Shown in pieces: positions 1 to 7,389 of a stretch of 34,705 nucleotides of DNA. How positions within the stretch are numbered: the stretch's first letter is position 1; each line of letters starts with the position of its first letter. The DNA lies in the NCBI GenBank assembly GCA_018433345.1, contig JAHDRK010000046.1:1-34705 (forward strand), in the 5' to 3' direction. The notes beneath the pieces are model-generated. The model had not been told where the DNA came from, did not search any database, and was given only the letters and a program-made list of their open reading frames with translations. The DNA comes from Syntrophobacterales bacterium. GTDB lineage: Bacteria; Desulfobacterota; Syntrophia; Syntrophales; UBA2210. The translations under genes were made by a program, and so were the position numbers.

Positions 1-24
1 CACCAGTTTCTGGTGCATTTTTTT
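1..24 (+). terminator. Intrinsic terminator of an upstream gene outside the window
   Basis: A perfect 6-bp hairpin (CACCAG, loop TTT, CTGGTG) is followed by CA and seven T residues. It lies just before the zinc-ribbon gene, so it probably ends a transcription unit to the left of the window. The stem may extend beyond the window edge. Confidence 0.55.
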
Positions 25-58
25 ATGGCGCATCCCCATAAAGACAAGGGGGATATAC

Positions 59-784
59 TTGAAAGAGCAACTCCAATTACTGGTAAAATTACAGAAAACC
101 GAATCCCGGGTGACGGAGCTGAGAAACAGGAAGGCCGAGCTTCCCCGCCTGAGGGCTGCCCTTGAATCAGAGCTTGCCGATCGCGACAGCGACCTCCAGG
201 CGCTCAGAGACAGACTCGAAACGTTACGCGTCGAACATCGGAGCAAAGAGGCGAAGTTGGCCGACGGCGCGGAACGCGTCAAAAAGGCGAAGAACCGTCT
301 CCTGGAGGTGAAAACGAACAAGGAATACGAGGCAACTCTCAAGGAGATCGATTCCATTAACGACGCGAATGGATTTATCGAGGAGGAGATCATCAGTCTT
401 CTCGATGAAATAGACCGTACCGCGGGAAGCGTGGCCGAGGCGGAGGCGGCCTTGGAAGAACACCGTCGTCTGTTTGAACAAAAAACGGCGGGGATCGACG
501 AGGAACTCGATTCCATCGATAGGCTGCTCCAGGACGTGGAAAAGGATAAGCAGGCACTCAGGGTCCAAATAAGCTCGGCGGTGATAAGGAAGTTTGATCT
601 CATCCGGGGGAGAAGGAACGGACAAGCCGTGGTTTCGGTGCGCCGGGAAGTTTGCGATGGATGTCACATGAACATACCGCCGCAGATGTACAACGATCTC
701 ATGCGTGGAGAAGAGCTGATGCTTTGCCCCCACTGCAACAGGATTATATACTTCGAGGAGGAGTCGTCTGAAAATCAGGCCTGA
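59..784 (+). CDS. Coiled-coil protein with C-terminal zinc ribbon (DUF164 / C4-type zinc-ribbon family)
   Basis: This 241-residue protein has a long, charged, Leu-rich helical region (about residues 1-175) that should form a coiled coil. A C-terminal zinc ribbon follows, with two Cys pairs, CDGC (C199, C202) and CPHC (C223, C226). This is the layout of the widespread bacterial zinc-ribbon family, whose members are often found near nif3/ybgI-type genes and whose molecular role is poorly defined; nucleic-acid binding has been suggested. The start is TTG at 59, with an AGGGGG ribosome-binding site about 7 bases upstream; no better ATG is near. It lies immediately upstream of rnpB on the same strand. 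The family call is firm; the function is unknown. Confidence 0.88.
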   Translation: MKEQLQLLVKLQKTESRVTELRNRKAELPRLRAALESELADRDSDLQALRDRLETLRVEHRSKEAKLADGAERVKKAKNRLLEVKTNKEYEATLKEIDSINDANGFIEEEIISLLDEIDRTAGSVAEAEAALEEHRRLFEQKTAGIDEELDSIDRLLQDVEKDKQALRVQISSAVIRKFDLIRGRRNGQAVVSVRREVCDGCHMNIPPQMYNDLMRGEELMLCPHCNRIIYFEEESSENQA

Positions 785-887
785 TTTCCGGACGCTTCCG
801 CTTTGCCAAGGAAACCCCCGACGCCTTCTGTGCCGCCTTTCTCGTCCCTTTTATATCTCCTTCCTTGTTTCTGCCTTGATTTTACTA

Positions 888-916
888 TTGACTGCGGCGC
901 CATGAATTATTAAATT
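888..916 (+). promoter_or_regulatory. Sigma70-type promoter for rnpB
   Basis: The -35 element TTGACT (888-893) and the -10 element TAAATT (911-916) are separated by exactly 17 bp. The RNase P RNA 5' end (about 923) lies 7 bases downstream of the -10, which is the spacing expected for a transcription start. Confidence 0.75.
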
Positions 917-922
917 CAATGC

Positions 923-1300
923 ATCAGAGCAGATCGGGTGGTCGCCGGTTCCCGTAGGGGGGCCGGAGGAAAGTCCGAGCTCCGAAGGGCAGGATGGTCG
1001 CTAACGGCGACTGGGGGCGACCCCAAGGAAAGTGCCGCAGAAAATATACCGCCGCGCCGCAAGGTGCGGTAAGGGTGAAAAGGTGAGGTAAGAGCTCACC
1101 AGTTTCCCGGGTGACCGGGAAAGCTTGGTAAACCCCATCCGGAGCAAGACCAAATAGGAGAGCGCTCGAGGGTGGCCCGCCCGAAGCTCTCGGGTAGCGT
1201 CGCTTGAGGCAGCGGGCAACCGTTGTCCCAGATGAATGATCACCCTCTTTCGGGGGATTCCCCGGGAGAGACAGAACTCGGCTTACAGATCTGCTCTGAT
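923..1300 (+). ncRNA. rnpB: RNase P RNA, bacterial class A
   Basis: This is the catalytic RNA of ribonuclease P, which removes 5' leaders from precursor tRNAs. The hallmark conserved segments are visible: GAGGAAAGTCCGAGCTCC-like sequence near 967-983, an AGGGTGAAAAGGTG segment near 1071-1084, GGTAAACCCC near 1127, and AGATGAATGATC near 1230. The two ends, ATCAGAGCAGATC (923-935) and GATCTGCTCTGAT (1288-1300), are perfect reverse complements and form the P1 stem, which fixes both ends. The length (378 nt) is normal for class A. ORFs drawn across this region are spurious. Confidence 0.97.
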
Positions 1301-1437
1301 ATCTTTTACCGTCACATCTTCCCGCGTATCAGGAGATTCCAGCGCCGGCGGGCCGCGGAGATTACTCCAACAGCTCGCGCATCATTCGTCGCTTACGCCG
1401 TTTTATAGAAATTGTCGATTCATTTCATGAATCCGCC

Positions 1438-1467
1438 TTGACAACAGTGATCGGCTTTAGGTACATT
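1438..1467 (+). promoter_or_regulatory. Candidate promoter of the NEW3-ABC operon
   Basis: A consensus -35 TTGACA (1438-1443) is followed after 18 bp by TACATT (1462-1467). The next strand-matched gene is the NEW3-repeat protein, so a leader of roughly 190 nt is implied. The -35 is perfect and the -10 matches four of six positions. Confidence 0.55.
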
Positions 1468-1503
1468 GCAGCACCGTCATGGTGTGGGAAGGAGGGTCCC
1501 GCC

Positions 1504-1554
1504 ATGATCGACGACCAGTTTTTCGCAGACAAGAAGCTTCATGCAAGGCGGTGA
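1504..1554 (+). CDS. Possible 16-residue leader ORF
   Basis: An ATG at 1504 lies about 7 bases after a strong GGAGGG ribosome-binding site (about 1491-1496). It opens a 16-codon frame (MIDDQFFADKKLHARR) ending in TGA. It sits in the leader between the candidate promoter and the NEW3-repeat gene. The good Shine-Dalgarno is the only support; there is no similarity evidence. It could be a leader peptide, a small protein, or chance. Confidence 0.25.
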   Translation: MIDDQFFADKKLHARR

Positions 1555-1560
1555 TGTAAA

Positions 1561-1603
1561 CCGGTGAATCTTTTCCCGGTGAGGATTCGGGGATTCAGGC
1601 CGG
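1561..1603 (+). promoter_or_regulatory. Leader hairpin upstream of the NEW3-ABC operon
   Basis: CCGGTGAATC (1561-1570) can pair with GATTCA-GG-CCGG (1592-1603) with a 2-base bulge. The loop contains a nested CCC/GGG pairing. There is no T tract, so it is not a standard terminator. It sits just after the small leader ORF and about 60 bases before the NEW3 start, so a post-transcriptional role is possible but inferred. Confidence 0.35.
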
Positions 1604-1664
1604 ATATCGGTGGAGGCCGTGCGGTCATTTCGATTCGGCGGATATAGGAATGGAGGAGAAGGAA

Positions 1665-2873
1665 ATGAGAGTGATCTGCAGGAAAGATATACCAATATTG
1701 GGAACATTCGCGGTTCTTTGTCTCGTTTTTCTGTTATTACAACCCGCGATAGCCGCAGACAGGGATTCCGGCCCGGAGCGGGGAGTCGATATGTATTTTA
1801 CCTATCCCGAGATAATCGTCCCCCAGGGGACATCTTCCATGGATGTAGAGTTGACCGTGGAGAATATAGGTAAACGGGGAGAAACGATCTTTTTTGATCT
1901 TGGAGATGTGCCGGAGGGGTGGAATGCCAGGATAAAATCTTACGCCTTCGATATTACCGCCACGAGGATTCCCCCTGGGGATCAACGCTTGACCACCCTC
2001 ACAATCGAACCCGATATCGGTACGGCCCCCGGTGTGTATTATGTCGGCGTGCATGCCCGAACGAAGGACGGCAAGTACAAGCTCTCGGAAAAGCTCAAGA
2101 TCACCATAAAGCCGAAGGAAGAAGAGAAGGGGACCATTGAGATCGTCTCATCCTATCCGGTGCTTCAGGGACCAAGTAACGTCACCTTCGAGTTTTCCAT
2201 AAGTATTACAAATAAGACGAGGCAGGAGCAGGCTTTCAATCTTCTCGCCGATCCACCCTCGGACTGGCAGGTGAATTTCAAGCCGCCCTTCAAAGATCGT
2301 TACGTGTCGAGCGTCATCATGAAACCCGATGAGAACACCAGTTTGAATGTGGAGGTCGTTCCGAGCCGTTTCGCTAAAGCGGGGGAATATGTAATTCCCA
2401 TCAAGGTGGTTGCCGGTGATATAGAAAAGGGGACATCCCTCACGGTTATTATTACGGGCACCTATAATTTAAAGCTGGGCACGCCCTCGGGGATTCTTTC
2501 TTTGGAGAAGGAACGAGGCAAAGAGGCCAACTTCACCATATTTCTGAGAAACACGGGGTCGGCCGCCATACGTGATATCGAGCTTACCGCCATGAAACCG
2601 GAAAACTGGAAAGTGGAATTCAACCCTGAATCCCTTCCTTCTCTTGAGCCGGGTGATATCAGGGAGGTGGAGATGACCATCGTTTCATCGGAGCAGGCGT
2701 TGGTGGGTGATTACGCCCTTGGTGTCACCGCAAAGGGCGATCGGGCTTCCGATGATCTCCAATTACGGGTGACCGTGAAGGCCTCCTCCGCCTGGGGATG
2801 GATAGGCATCGCCATAATATTACTTGTCATCGTGGGTCTCCTGACTCTGTTTGTCACTCTGGGAAGGAGATAG
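1665..2873 (+). CDS. Membrane-anchored NEW3-repeat (Ig-like) extracytoplasmic protein
   Basis: The protein has an N-terminal signal peptide (hydrophobic core about residues 9-24, then Ala-rich IAA), three Ig-like repeats of the NEW3 type, and a single C-terminal membrane helix followed by GRR. Each repeat carries a matching Trp signature (PEGW, PSDW, PENW). The topology predicts an extracytoplasmic protein anchored at its C terminus. An in-frame ATG lies at 1650, but the one at 1665 is better placed after GGAGGAGAAGGA and starts directly at the signal peptide (402 residues). The stop is 1 base before the next ATG, so it is the first gene of an operon with an ABC ATPase and permease. NEW3-ABC pairings are known in bacteria and archaea; the transported substrate is not known. 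Confidence 0.82.
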   Translation: MRVICRKDIPILGTFAVLCLVFLLLQPAIAADRDSGPERGVDMYFTYPEIIVPQGTSSMDVELTVENIGKRGETIFFDLGDVPEGWNARIKSYAFDITATRIPPGDQRLTTLTIEPDIGTAPGVYYVGVHARTKDGKYKLSEKLKITIKPKEEEKGTIEIVSSYPVLQGPSNVTFEFSISITNKTRQEQAFNLLADPPSDWQVNFKPPFKDRYVSSVIMKPDENTSLNVEVVPSRFAKAGEYVIPIKVVAGDIEKGTSLTVIITGTYNLKLGTPSGILSLEKERGKEANFTIFLRNTGSAAIRDIELTAMKPENWKVEFNPESLPSLEPGDIREVEMTIVSSEQALVGDYALGVTAKGDRASDDLQLRVTVKASSAWGWIGIAIILLVIVGLLTLFVTLGRR

Positions 2874-2874
2874 C

Positions 2875-3633
2875 ATGGATCGGGAAGCAATTATCGAAAC
2901 CCATGATCTTACGAAAGTCTATGGTTCACAGGTGGCGGTAAAAGAGCTTTTCCTCGCAGTGGAAGAAGGGGAGGTTTTCGGATTCCTGGGACCGAACGGA
3001 TCGGGGAAAACCACAACTCTTCTGATGCTTCTGGGCTTGACGGAACCGACAAAGGGTTGGGCCCGCGTGGCGGGTTTCGATCCACAAAGGGAGCCTATCC
3101 AGGTGAAACGGGTGGTGGGATATCTCCCCGAGCGGATAGGGTTTTACGAAGATATGACCGGTCCGGAGAATCTCCGGTTTATCGCCCGTCTCAACGGTAT
3201 ACCCGATTCGAAAAGCGCCCCTCGTATCGATGCCGCATTGGAAAGTGTCGGACTGGGGGATGAGCGGAAAAAACCCGTGGGGGCCTATTCCAGGGGCATG
3301 AGGCAGCGGCTGGGGATAGCCCAGATACTATTACGGGAACCGAAAATCGCCTTTCTCGACGAACCCACCCTCGGTCTCGATCCTGAGGGAACCCAACGAA
3401 TTATAGGTTTCATCGAATCTCTCAACAGGGACAAGAAAATGACCATAATAATTTCTTCTCACGACTTGAGACAGGTCCAAAAGTTGGCCGACAGGGTGGG
3501 AATTATGCTTGAAGGTCGAATGATCGCCGCCGGGACAATGGACGAGTTGGCCCGGGAAAGGTTCGGTGTAGGCGACAGGAAGATCAGTCTCGACGACCTT
3601 TACATGAAGTATTTCCAGGAGATTGAACTATGA
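2875..3633 (+). CDS. ABC transporter ATP-binding protein (ABC-2 type exporter ATPase)
   Basis: This cytoplasmic ATPase subunit powers the ABC-2 permease encoded next. From the ATG at 2875 the protein is 252 residues. Visible motifs are Walker A GPNGSGKT (residues 39-46), the signature YSRGMRQRLGIAQ, Walker B IAFLDEPTLGLDP, and the H-loop IISSHD. This order and length fit the DrrA/NatA/GldA-like exporter ATPases. The start is preceded by GGAAGGAGA inside the end of the NEW3 gene. The 3' end overlaps the permease start by 4 bases (ATGA), which indicates translational coupling. The substrate cannot be read from the sequence. Confidence 0.93.
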   Translation: MDREAIIETHDLTKVYGSQVAVKELFLAVEEGEVFGFLGPNGSGKTTTLLMLLGLTEPTKGWARVAGFDPQREPIQVKRVVGYLPERIGFYEDMTGPENLRFIARLNGIPDSKSAPRIDAALESVGLGDERKKPVGAYSRGMRQRLGIAQILLREPKIAFLDEPTLGLDPEGTQRIIGFIESLNRDKKMTIIISSHDLRQVQKLADRVGIMLEGRMIAAGTMDELARERFGVGDRKISLDDLYMKYFQEIEL

Positions 3634-4592
3634 CCGGCATCGGAACCATATTTAGAAAAGAACTGTCGGATCATTTCAGCGGTTACAGGTTTCCCATACT
3701 TTTCGCCCTTATCGCCATGGCCAGCCTTATCACCACCTTCATGGTGGGCATGAGCCTACGGGAAGAACTCAGCAACGTGGCAAAACCCAGTTTCGTATTC
3801 CTGATGCTCTTCACATCCACGGGACCGCTTTTTTCCCTTGTCCAGTTCGTGGCGTTTTTCGGTCCTCTCATAGGGCTTCTCCTGGGATTTGACGCGATAA
3901 ACAGGGAGCGTAGCAATGGAACCTTGAGCATGCTCGTTTCCCAGCCCATCTATCGCGATGCCGTCATAAACGGCAAGTTTCTCGCCGGGGTTGCTACAAT
4001 CGCCATCATGCTCCTTTCCATCGTCTTGGTGGTGTCGGGCCTGGGGCTTAGAATCATCGGAGTCGTTCCGGGGGTGGAGGAGGTCTTGAGAATAGGCATT
4101 TACTTGATCATCAGTATTTTTTATATTTCCTTCTGGCTCGCCGTGAGTATCCTTTTCTCCATCATATTCAAGAGCGTGGCGACATCGGCCCTTGCGACAC
4201 TGGCGGTCTGGATATTTTTCTCGTTCTTTGTGCCTATCGGCGCTTCCGTTGCGGCTAACATTGTTGCTCCGCTCGATACCCACGTAAAACAAAATCCCGA
4301 TCGTATCGTGCAGCATGTAAAGATTCGGGAGAATGTCTCCCTCGTTTCACCAATGAAATTATACAACGACGCCACCACGATAATCATCGATCCTACGAGA
4401 AAAACGACCCAGGCCTTCGTCATGATGGGGCCAATGGAGCGGATGTTGGTGGAGAGGTTTCAGAGGCCGCTGACTCTGGCCCAGAGTTTCCAGATAGTCA
4501 TTCCCCACATAATATCTCTTGTTGCCATAACACTCATATGTTTTGGTCTGTCTTACGCTGTATTCATGCGGCAGGAGGTACGATCCCTGTAG
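3630..4592 (+). CDS. ABC-2 type transporter permease
   Basis: A 320-residue integral membrane protein with about six hydrophobic segments, near residues 23-43, 68-90, 117-138, 148-172, 178-205 and a C-terminal one at about 290-312. After the second segment comes the INRERSNGTLSMLVSQP stretch, typical of ABC-2 permeases of the GldF/NosY/YhaP-like group (E-R-x-x-G-T-L). A loop with no predicted helices lies between the fifth and last segments. It overlaps the ATPase gene by 4 bp and should form the membrane pore of that transporter. With the NEW3 protein as an extracytoplasmic partner, this looks like a three-part export or surface-assembly complex. The substrate is unknown. Confidence 0.9.
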   Translation: MTGIGTIFRKELSDHFSGYRFPILFALIAMASLITTFMVGMSLREELSNVAKPSFVFLMLFTSTGPLFSLVQFVAFFGPLIGLLLGFDAINRERSNGTLSMLVSQPIYRDAVINGKFLAGVATIAIMLLSIVLVVSGLGLRIIGVVPGVEEVLRIGIYLIISIFYISFWLAVSILFSIIFKSVATSALATLAVWIFFSFFVPIGASVAANIVAPLDTHVKQNPDRIVQHVKIRENVSLVSPMKLYNDATTIIIDPTRKTTQAFVMMGPMERMLVERFQRPLTLAQSFQIVIPHIISLVAITLICFGLSYAVFMRQEVRSL

Positions 4593-4647
4593 CGATCAAA
4601 AGACGCCTTACATCCAAAAGAAAGACGGGTGAAGAGGCATATGATGA

Positions 4648-4711
4648 CACCTTTCCTTCCTTCGGCGGTGCCGATTACTTTTTTTTTGTACTTGACAAGG
4701 AAAGAAAGGTG
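4648..4711. repeat. 15-bp inverted repeat overlapping the hsp20 promoter
   Basis: CACCTTTCCTTCCTT (4648-4662) and AAGGAAAGAAAGGTG (4697-4711) are reverse complements with one mismatch, separated by 34 bp. The right arm starts at the last base of the -35 and covers most of the spacer of the hsp20 promoter, so it could be an operator. It is not the CIRCE sequence. Confidence 0.5.
4662..4687 (+). terminator. Weak intrinsic terminator after the ABC-2 operon
   Basis: A short hairpin TCGGC-GGT-GCCGA (4662-4674) is followed by TTAC and nine T residues (4679-4687). The stem is only 5 bp and separated from the T run, so the call is tentative. Confidence 0.4.
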
Positions 4712-4719
4712 ATTAATTT
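4692..4719 (+). promoter_or_regulatory. Promoter of hsp20
   Basis: A consensus -35 TTGACA (4692-4697) and a -10-like TAATTT (4714-4719) are separated by 16 bp. This is a housekeeping-type promoter rather than an obvious sigma32 site, about 90 bases upstream of the hsp20 start. Confidence 0.6.
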
Positions 4720-4810
4720 AGGCGTGAGTTGGGAATGGTAACAATAATATCAAGGAGTTACATCAATCAGGCCGGTAGGCGGTCAAGACGAAAGATAGGA
4801 GGGATGACAT

Positions 4811-5317
4811 ATGGCAATCAGGGATCTTATAACCAGGAACAGGGGTCAGAGCAGGCTTCCCATTCGCAGGGAAGAGGAGAACCCCTTTCTGAGTCTTCAG
4901 AGAAATATTAATGACGTTTTCGATTCTTTCTTTAGTGATTTTGGACGATGGCCTTTCTACGACATAGAAGAATTGCGTGGGCAGTTCGTTCCCAGTATCG
5001 ACGTTAAGGAAAGCGACAAGAATATTGAAATCACGGCGGAGCTGCCCGGCATGGACGAAAATGACATCGAACTTTCGCTGACGAAGGAAGCCCTTGTCTT
5101 GAAAGGAGAGAAGAGGGAAGAAAAAGAAGAGGAAGGCGAAGGATACTGGCATTCCGAGCGACGCTACGGCTCATTCCAGCGGATGATTCCGCTGCCCGAT
5201 ACAATCGATCCGGATAAGGCCGAAGCGACTTTCAAGAAGGGCGTCCTCCGTGTCAGCATTCCCAAAACGGCTGAAGCCCAGGCGGCCGGGAAGAAGATTG
5301 AAATAAAGACCGAATAA
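4811..5317 (+). CDS. Small heat shock protein, Hsp20 / alpha-crystallin family
   Basis: This is an ATP-independent holdase chaperone that binds unfolding proteins and forms large oligomers in the cytoplasm. The 168-residue protein has an N-terminal arm with the NPFLSLQRNINDVFDSFF stretch, an alpha-crystallin domain (about residues 59-152) containing IDVKESDKNIEITAELPG, and the family hallmark A-x-F-x-x-G-V-L-x-V at about 139-148. Lys-rich and Glu-rich segments flank it. The ATG at 4811 is preceded by AGGAGGG. The gene stands alone between a housekeeping-type promoter with an inverted repeat and a strong terminator, so it is probably monocistronic. Confidence 0.95.
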   Translation: MAIRDLITRNRGQSRLPIRREEENPFLSLQRNINDVFDSFFSDFGRWPFYDIEELRGQFVPSIDVKESDKNIEITAELPGMDENDIELSLTKEALVLKGEKREEKEEEGEGYWHSERRYGSFQRMIPLPDTIDPDKAEATFKKGVLRVSIPKTAEAQAAGKKIEIKTE

Positions 5318-5397
5318 GCGGGCCGCCTTAATTCGGCCTTTCGATGCCCGGCGGTTTTATCCGCCAGGAACGAGGGCCGAAGGCTTCTACAGTAGAT

Positions 5398-5437
5398 GCC
5401 CGGAGGATGTATTTAGTATCGTTCCTCCGGGCTTTTT
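5398..5437 (+). terminator. Strong rho-independent terminator after hsp20
   Basis: A perfect 10-bp GC-rich stem, GCCCGGAGGA (5398-5407) and TCCTCCGGGC (5423-5432), is followed at once by TTTTT (5433-5437). Confidence 0.92.
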
Positions 5438-5550
5438 AGAGAAAGAGGGGAGAGGCCGTTTTTTACGTGCCCTTGTGAGGCGCTTTCCTCAGATATCACT
5501 ATGTTAAGGCAATCGGCAAAGACTGACGCCTAAAGCGACGGGGAATTTGA

Positions 5551-7281
5551 ATGGCTGAAAGGAAGCAGAAAAAAGCGAAAAAAAGGACTGCTCTTACGAC
5601 AGGTGCGGCGGTCGTGCCTGCCCTATCCTCTCCCGGCGCGCTCATTGAGCTGAGTGACAAGGAAATAGTGGAGCGCCTATTGGCCGTTCCGGACCCGAGA
5701 GGCGTCGTCCAGAGCCTTTCCAGGCAGGATTACTATTGGCTGATCAAGAATGCCGACGAAGAGTGGTTGGCATTGATCGCCCTGGGGTCCGAAAGGCAAT
5801 GGCAATACCTCCTCGATCTGGAGTTGTGGACCAAGGACCGCATAGATCTGGAACGAATGAAACTCTGGATGGAGAGATACGCCGAGGCCGATCCCGAACG
5901 CTTCGCCAAATGGCTGCTGACGGAGGACCTGTCGCTTGCCTATGCCTACCTGAATCAAATGGTCGAGATTATAAAAGTGGATCCCGATGAGGAGGATCGA
6001 GATATCCCCGAAGGATTTTTCAGCTTCGACGGTGTCACATTCGTTCGTCCCCGTGACGACGAAAGTTATCACGTTGTACGCGCCGTTTTCGATGCCATGG
6101 CCAGAGTGGACATGGAACGGTGCGAGTGGGTCCTAACCACCCTGGGAGGCATAGTCCCGGCGGAGATGGAAGAGGAAATGTACCACTTCAGAAACGCCCG
6201 CCTGGCCGATGACGGCTTTCTCCCCTTTGACGAGGCGCTTGCCGTGTATGTTCCCTTGGATCCCTCAGTGCTGAAAGACGGTTCGTTCCACGGGACAACG
6301 ATTGAGATGCACGGCGATGAAGAGGAAGAGATTCCCCCCCGGCTGCCCCTGGCCCGTGCGGCGGCGGGGGAAGTGCTGGGCAAGGCCCTGGAGACCCTCG
6401 CGCGTGATCCGATTATAGAGAGGCTTTCATCTGAATTTGCGGGACTGACCAACCGGATCATCGCCGCAGACGGCTTGGAGGGACGGGAGCTCGAGGACAT
6501 GGTGGGCGCCGCGCGAAAAGCTGGAAGTTATGTAAATCTCGCCCTGGAGTTCCGTGCCGGGGGAGACGTAAACGAGGCGGCTGTCCTGCTCCGCAAGAAC
6601 CCTGTCCCCGCCCTCTTCCAGGTGGGATACGGTTTGGTCCACGGGGTGGTGAAAGAGGCGAAAAATTTTGAGAAGCAAAGCTGGTTCAGGTCGGCGGGGA
6701 TACCACGGTCATTCTGGGGGGAGCCGATGGGGAAGGTATTAATAGGTCTTTTGGACAAGCGTCCGAAGTTCTATGAAGCTCAGGCCGCCGTGCCTGAATA
6801 CCGGGATTTCGAGAAGATCCAAGACCTGGAATCTGCCAGGGAGACGTTAAAGAACTTGGAGCTCCTGGACGACCTGTTCGCGAGGCTGGATTGCAGATGG
6901 CCGTTGGATAGGCACCTTGCCTCTTCACCGGATGTAACCTTCGAGACATTGTTGATCACCCGCCATGCCCGTGCGGTGACAGGTGAAGATCCCGGTTTTG
7001 GAGGCATGTCTCTCGAGGGGGCGCGTAAATTTCTAGATTTGGCCCGCGAGGGTGAAGAGGGGCCTCCCTATCGCATGGAACACATGGGGCGGTTGTTCGC
7101 CCTAGAATTGATAGATATCGTATCCGAAAACGGTGATTTATTATCATCGGATCGTGAAAGGCTCGAGGATTTGCTCTCGGTTGTTTGGAGCAATTTCCAG
7201 GAGGAATACGGAAACGTGGAAAGCGTCGATCTGTCGCCACGCTACTCGCGGTTGATCCTCATAATTGACGAAACTTTGTAG
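5551..7281 (+). CDS. Uncharacterised protein, DUF6178-like
   Basis: A soluble 576-residue protein with a Lys-rich start, an Ala/Pro stretch, then a long helical body rich in acidic residues and Leu. It has no signal peptide and no membrane helix. Segments such as QDYYWLIKNADEEWLALIA, RQWQYLLDLELW, DRIDLERMKLWMERYAE and a C-terminal RYSRLILIIDETL resemble the DUF6178 family, found mainly in Deltaproteobacteria and without known function. The family name is from memory and should be checked. The ATG at 5551 follows GGGGAA at a normal distance. It is a single gene between the hsp20 terminator and a bidirectional terminator shared with the convergent pps gene. No function is proposed. Confidence 0.7.
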   Translation: MAERKQKKAKKRTALTTGAAVVPALSSPGALIELSDKEIVERLLAVPDPRGVVQSLSRQDYYWLIKNADEEWLALIALGSERQWQYLLDLELWTKDRIDLERMKLWMERYAEADPERFAKWLLTEDLSLAYAYLNQMVEIIKVDPDEEDRDIPEGFFSFDGVTFVRPRDDESYHVVRAVFDAMARVDMERCEWVLTTLGGIVPAEMEEEMYHFRNARLADDGFLPFDEALAVYVPLDPSVLKDGSFHGTTIEMHGDEEEEIPPRLPLARAAAGEVLGKALETLARDPIIERLSSEFAGLTNRIIAADGLEGRELEDMVGAARKAGSYVNLALEFRAGGDVNEAAVLLRKNPVPALFQVGYGLVHGVVKEAKNFEKQSWFRSAGIPRSFWGEPMGKVLIGLLDKRPKFYEAQAAVPEYRDFEKIQDLESARETLKNLELLDDLFARLDCRWPLDRHLASSPDVTFETLLITRHARAVTGEDPGFGGMSLEGARKFLDLAREGEEGPPYRMEHMGRLFALELIDIVSENGDLLSSDRERLEDLLSVVWSNFQEEYGNVESVDLSPRYSRLILIIDETL

Positions 7282-7334
7282 AAGCCCTTGTCATTTGAGC
7301 CTCTTCTGTGATCGCCCGGAACTTCCAACGGACT

Positions 7335-7372
7335 CCGCCCACCTCTTTCTGTTTTAGGAGTGAGGTGGGCGG
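7335..7372. terminator. Bidirectional terminator between the DUF6178-like gene and ppsA
   Basis: A perfect 11-bp stem, CCGCCCACCTC (7335-7345) and GAGGTGGGCGG (7362-7372), encloses a T-rich loop midway between two convergent genes. Downstream T tracts are short, so efficiency is uncertain. Confidence 0.7.
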
Positions 7373-7389
7373 GCTTCTCACGAAACTTC

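Larger units (their letters stand above)
1301..1649 (+). other. Leader/intergenic region between rnpB and the NEW3-ABC operon
   Basis: About 350 bp without a conventional gene. It holds a candidate promoter (1438-1467), a 16-codon possible ORF (1504-1554) and a leader hairpin (1561-1603), each listed separately. I saw no convincing T-tract terminator for rnpB in 1301-1430. Confidence 0.6.

Noticed and set aside
1001..1408. Several ORFs of 60-80 residues across the RNase P RNA region
   Set aside because: They lie in or just beyond the structured RNA, have no start signals and no protein-like composition.
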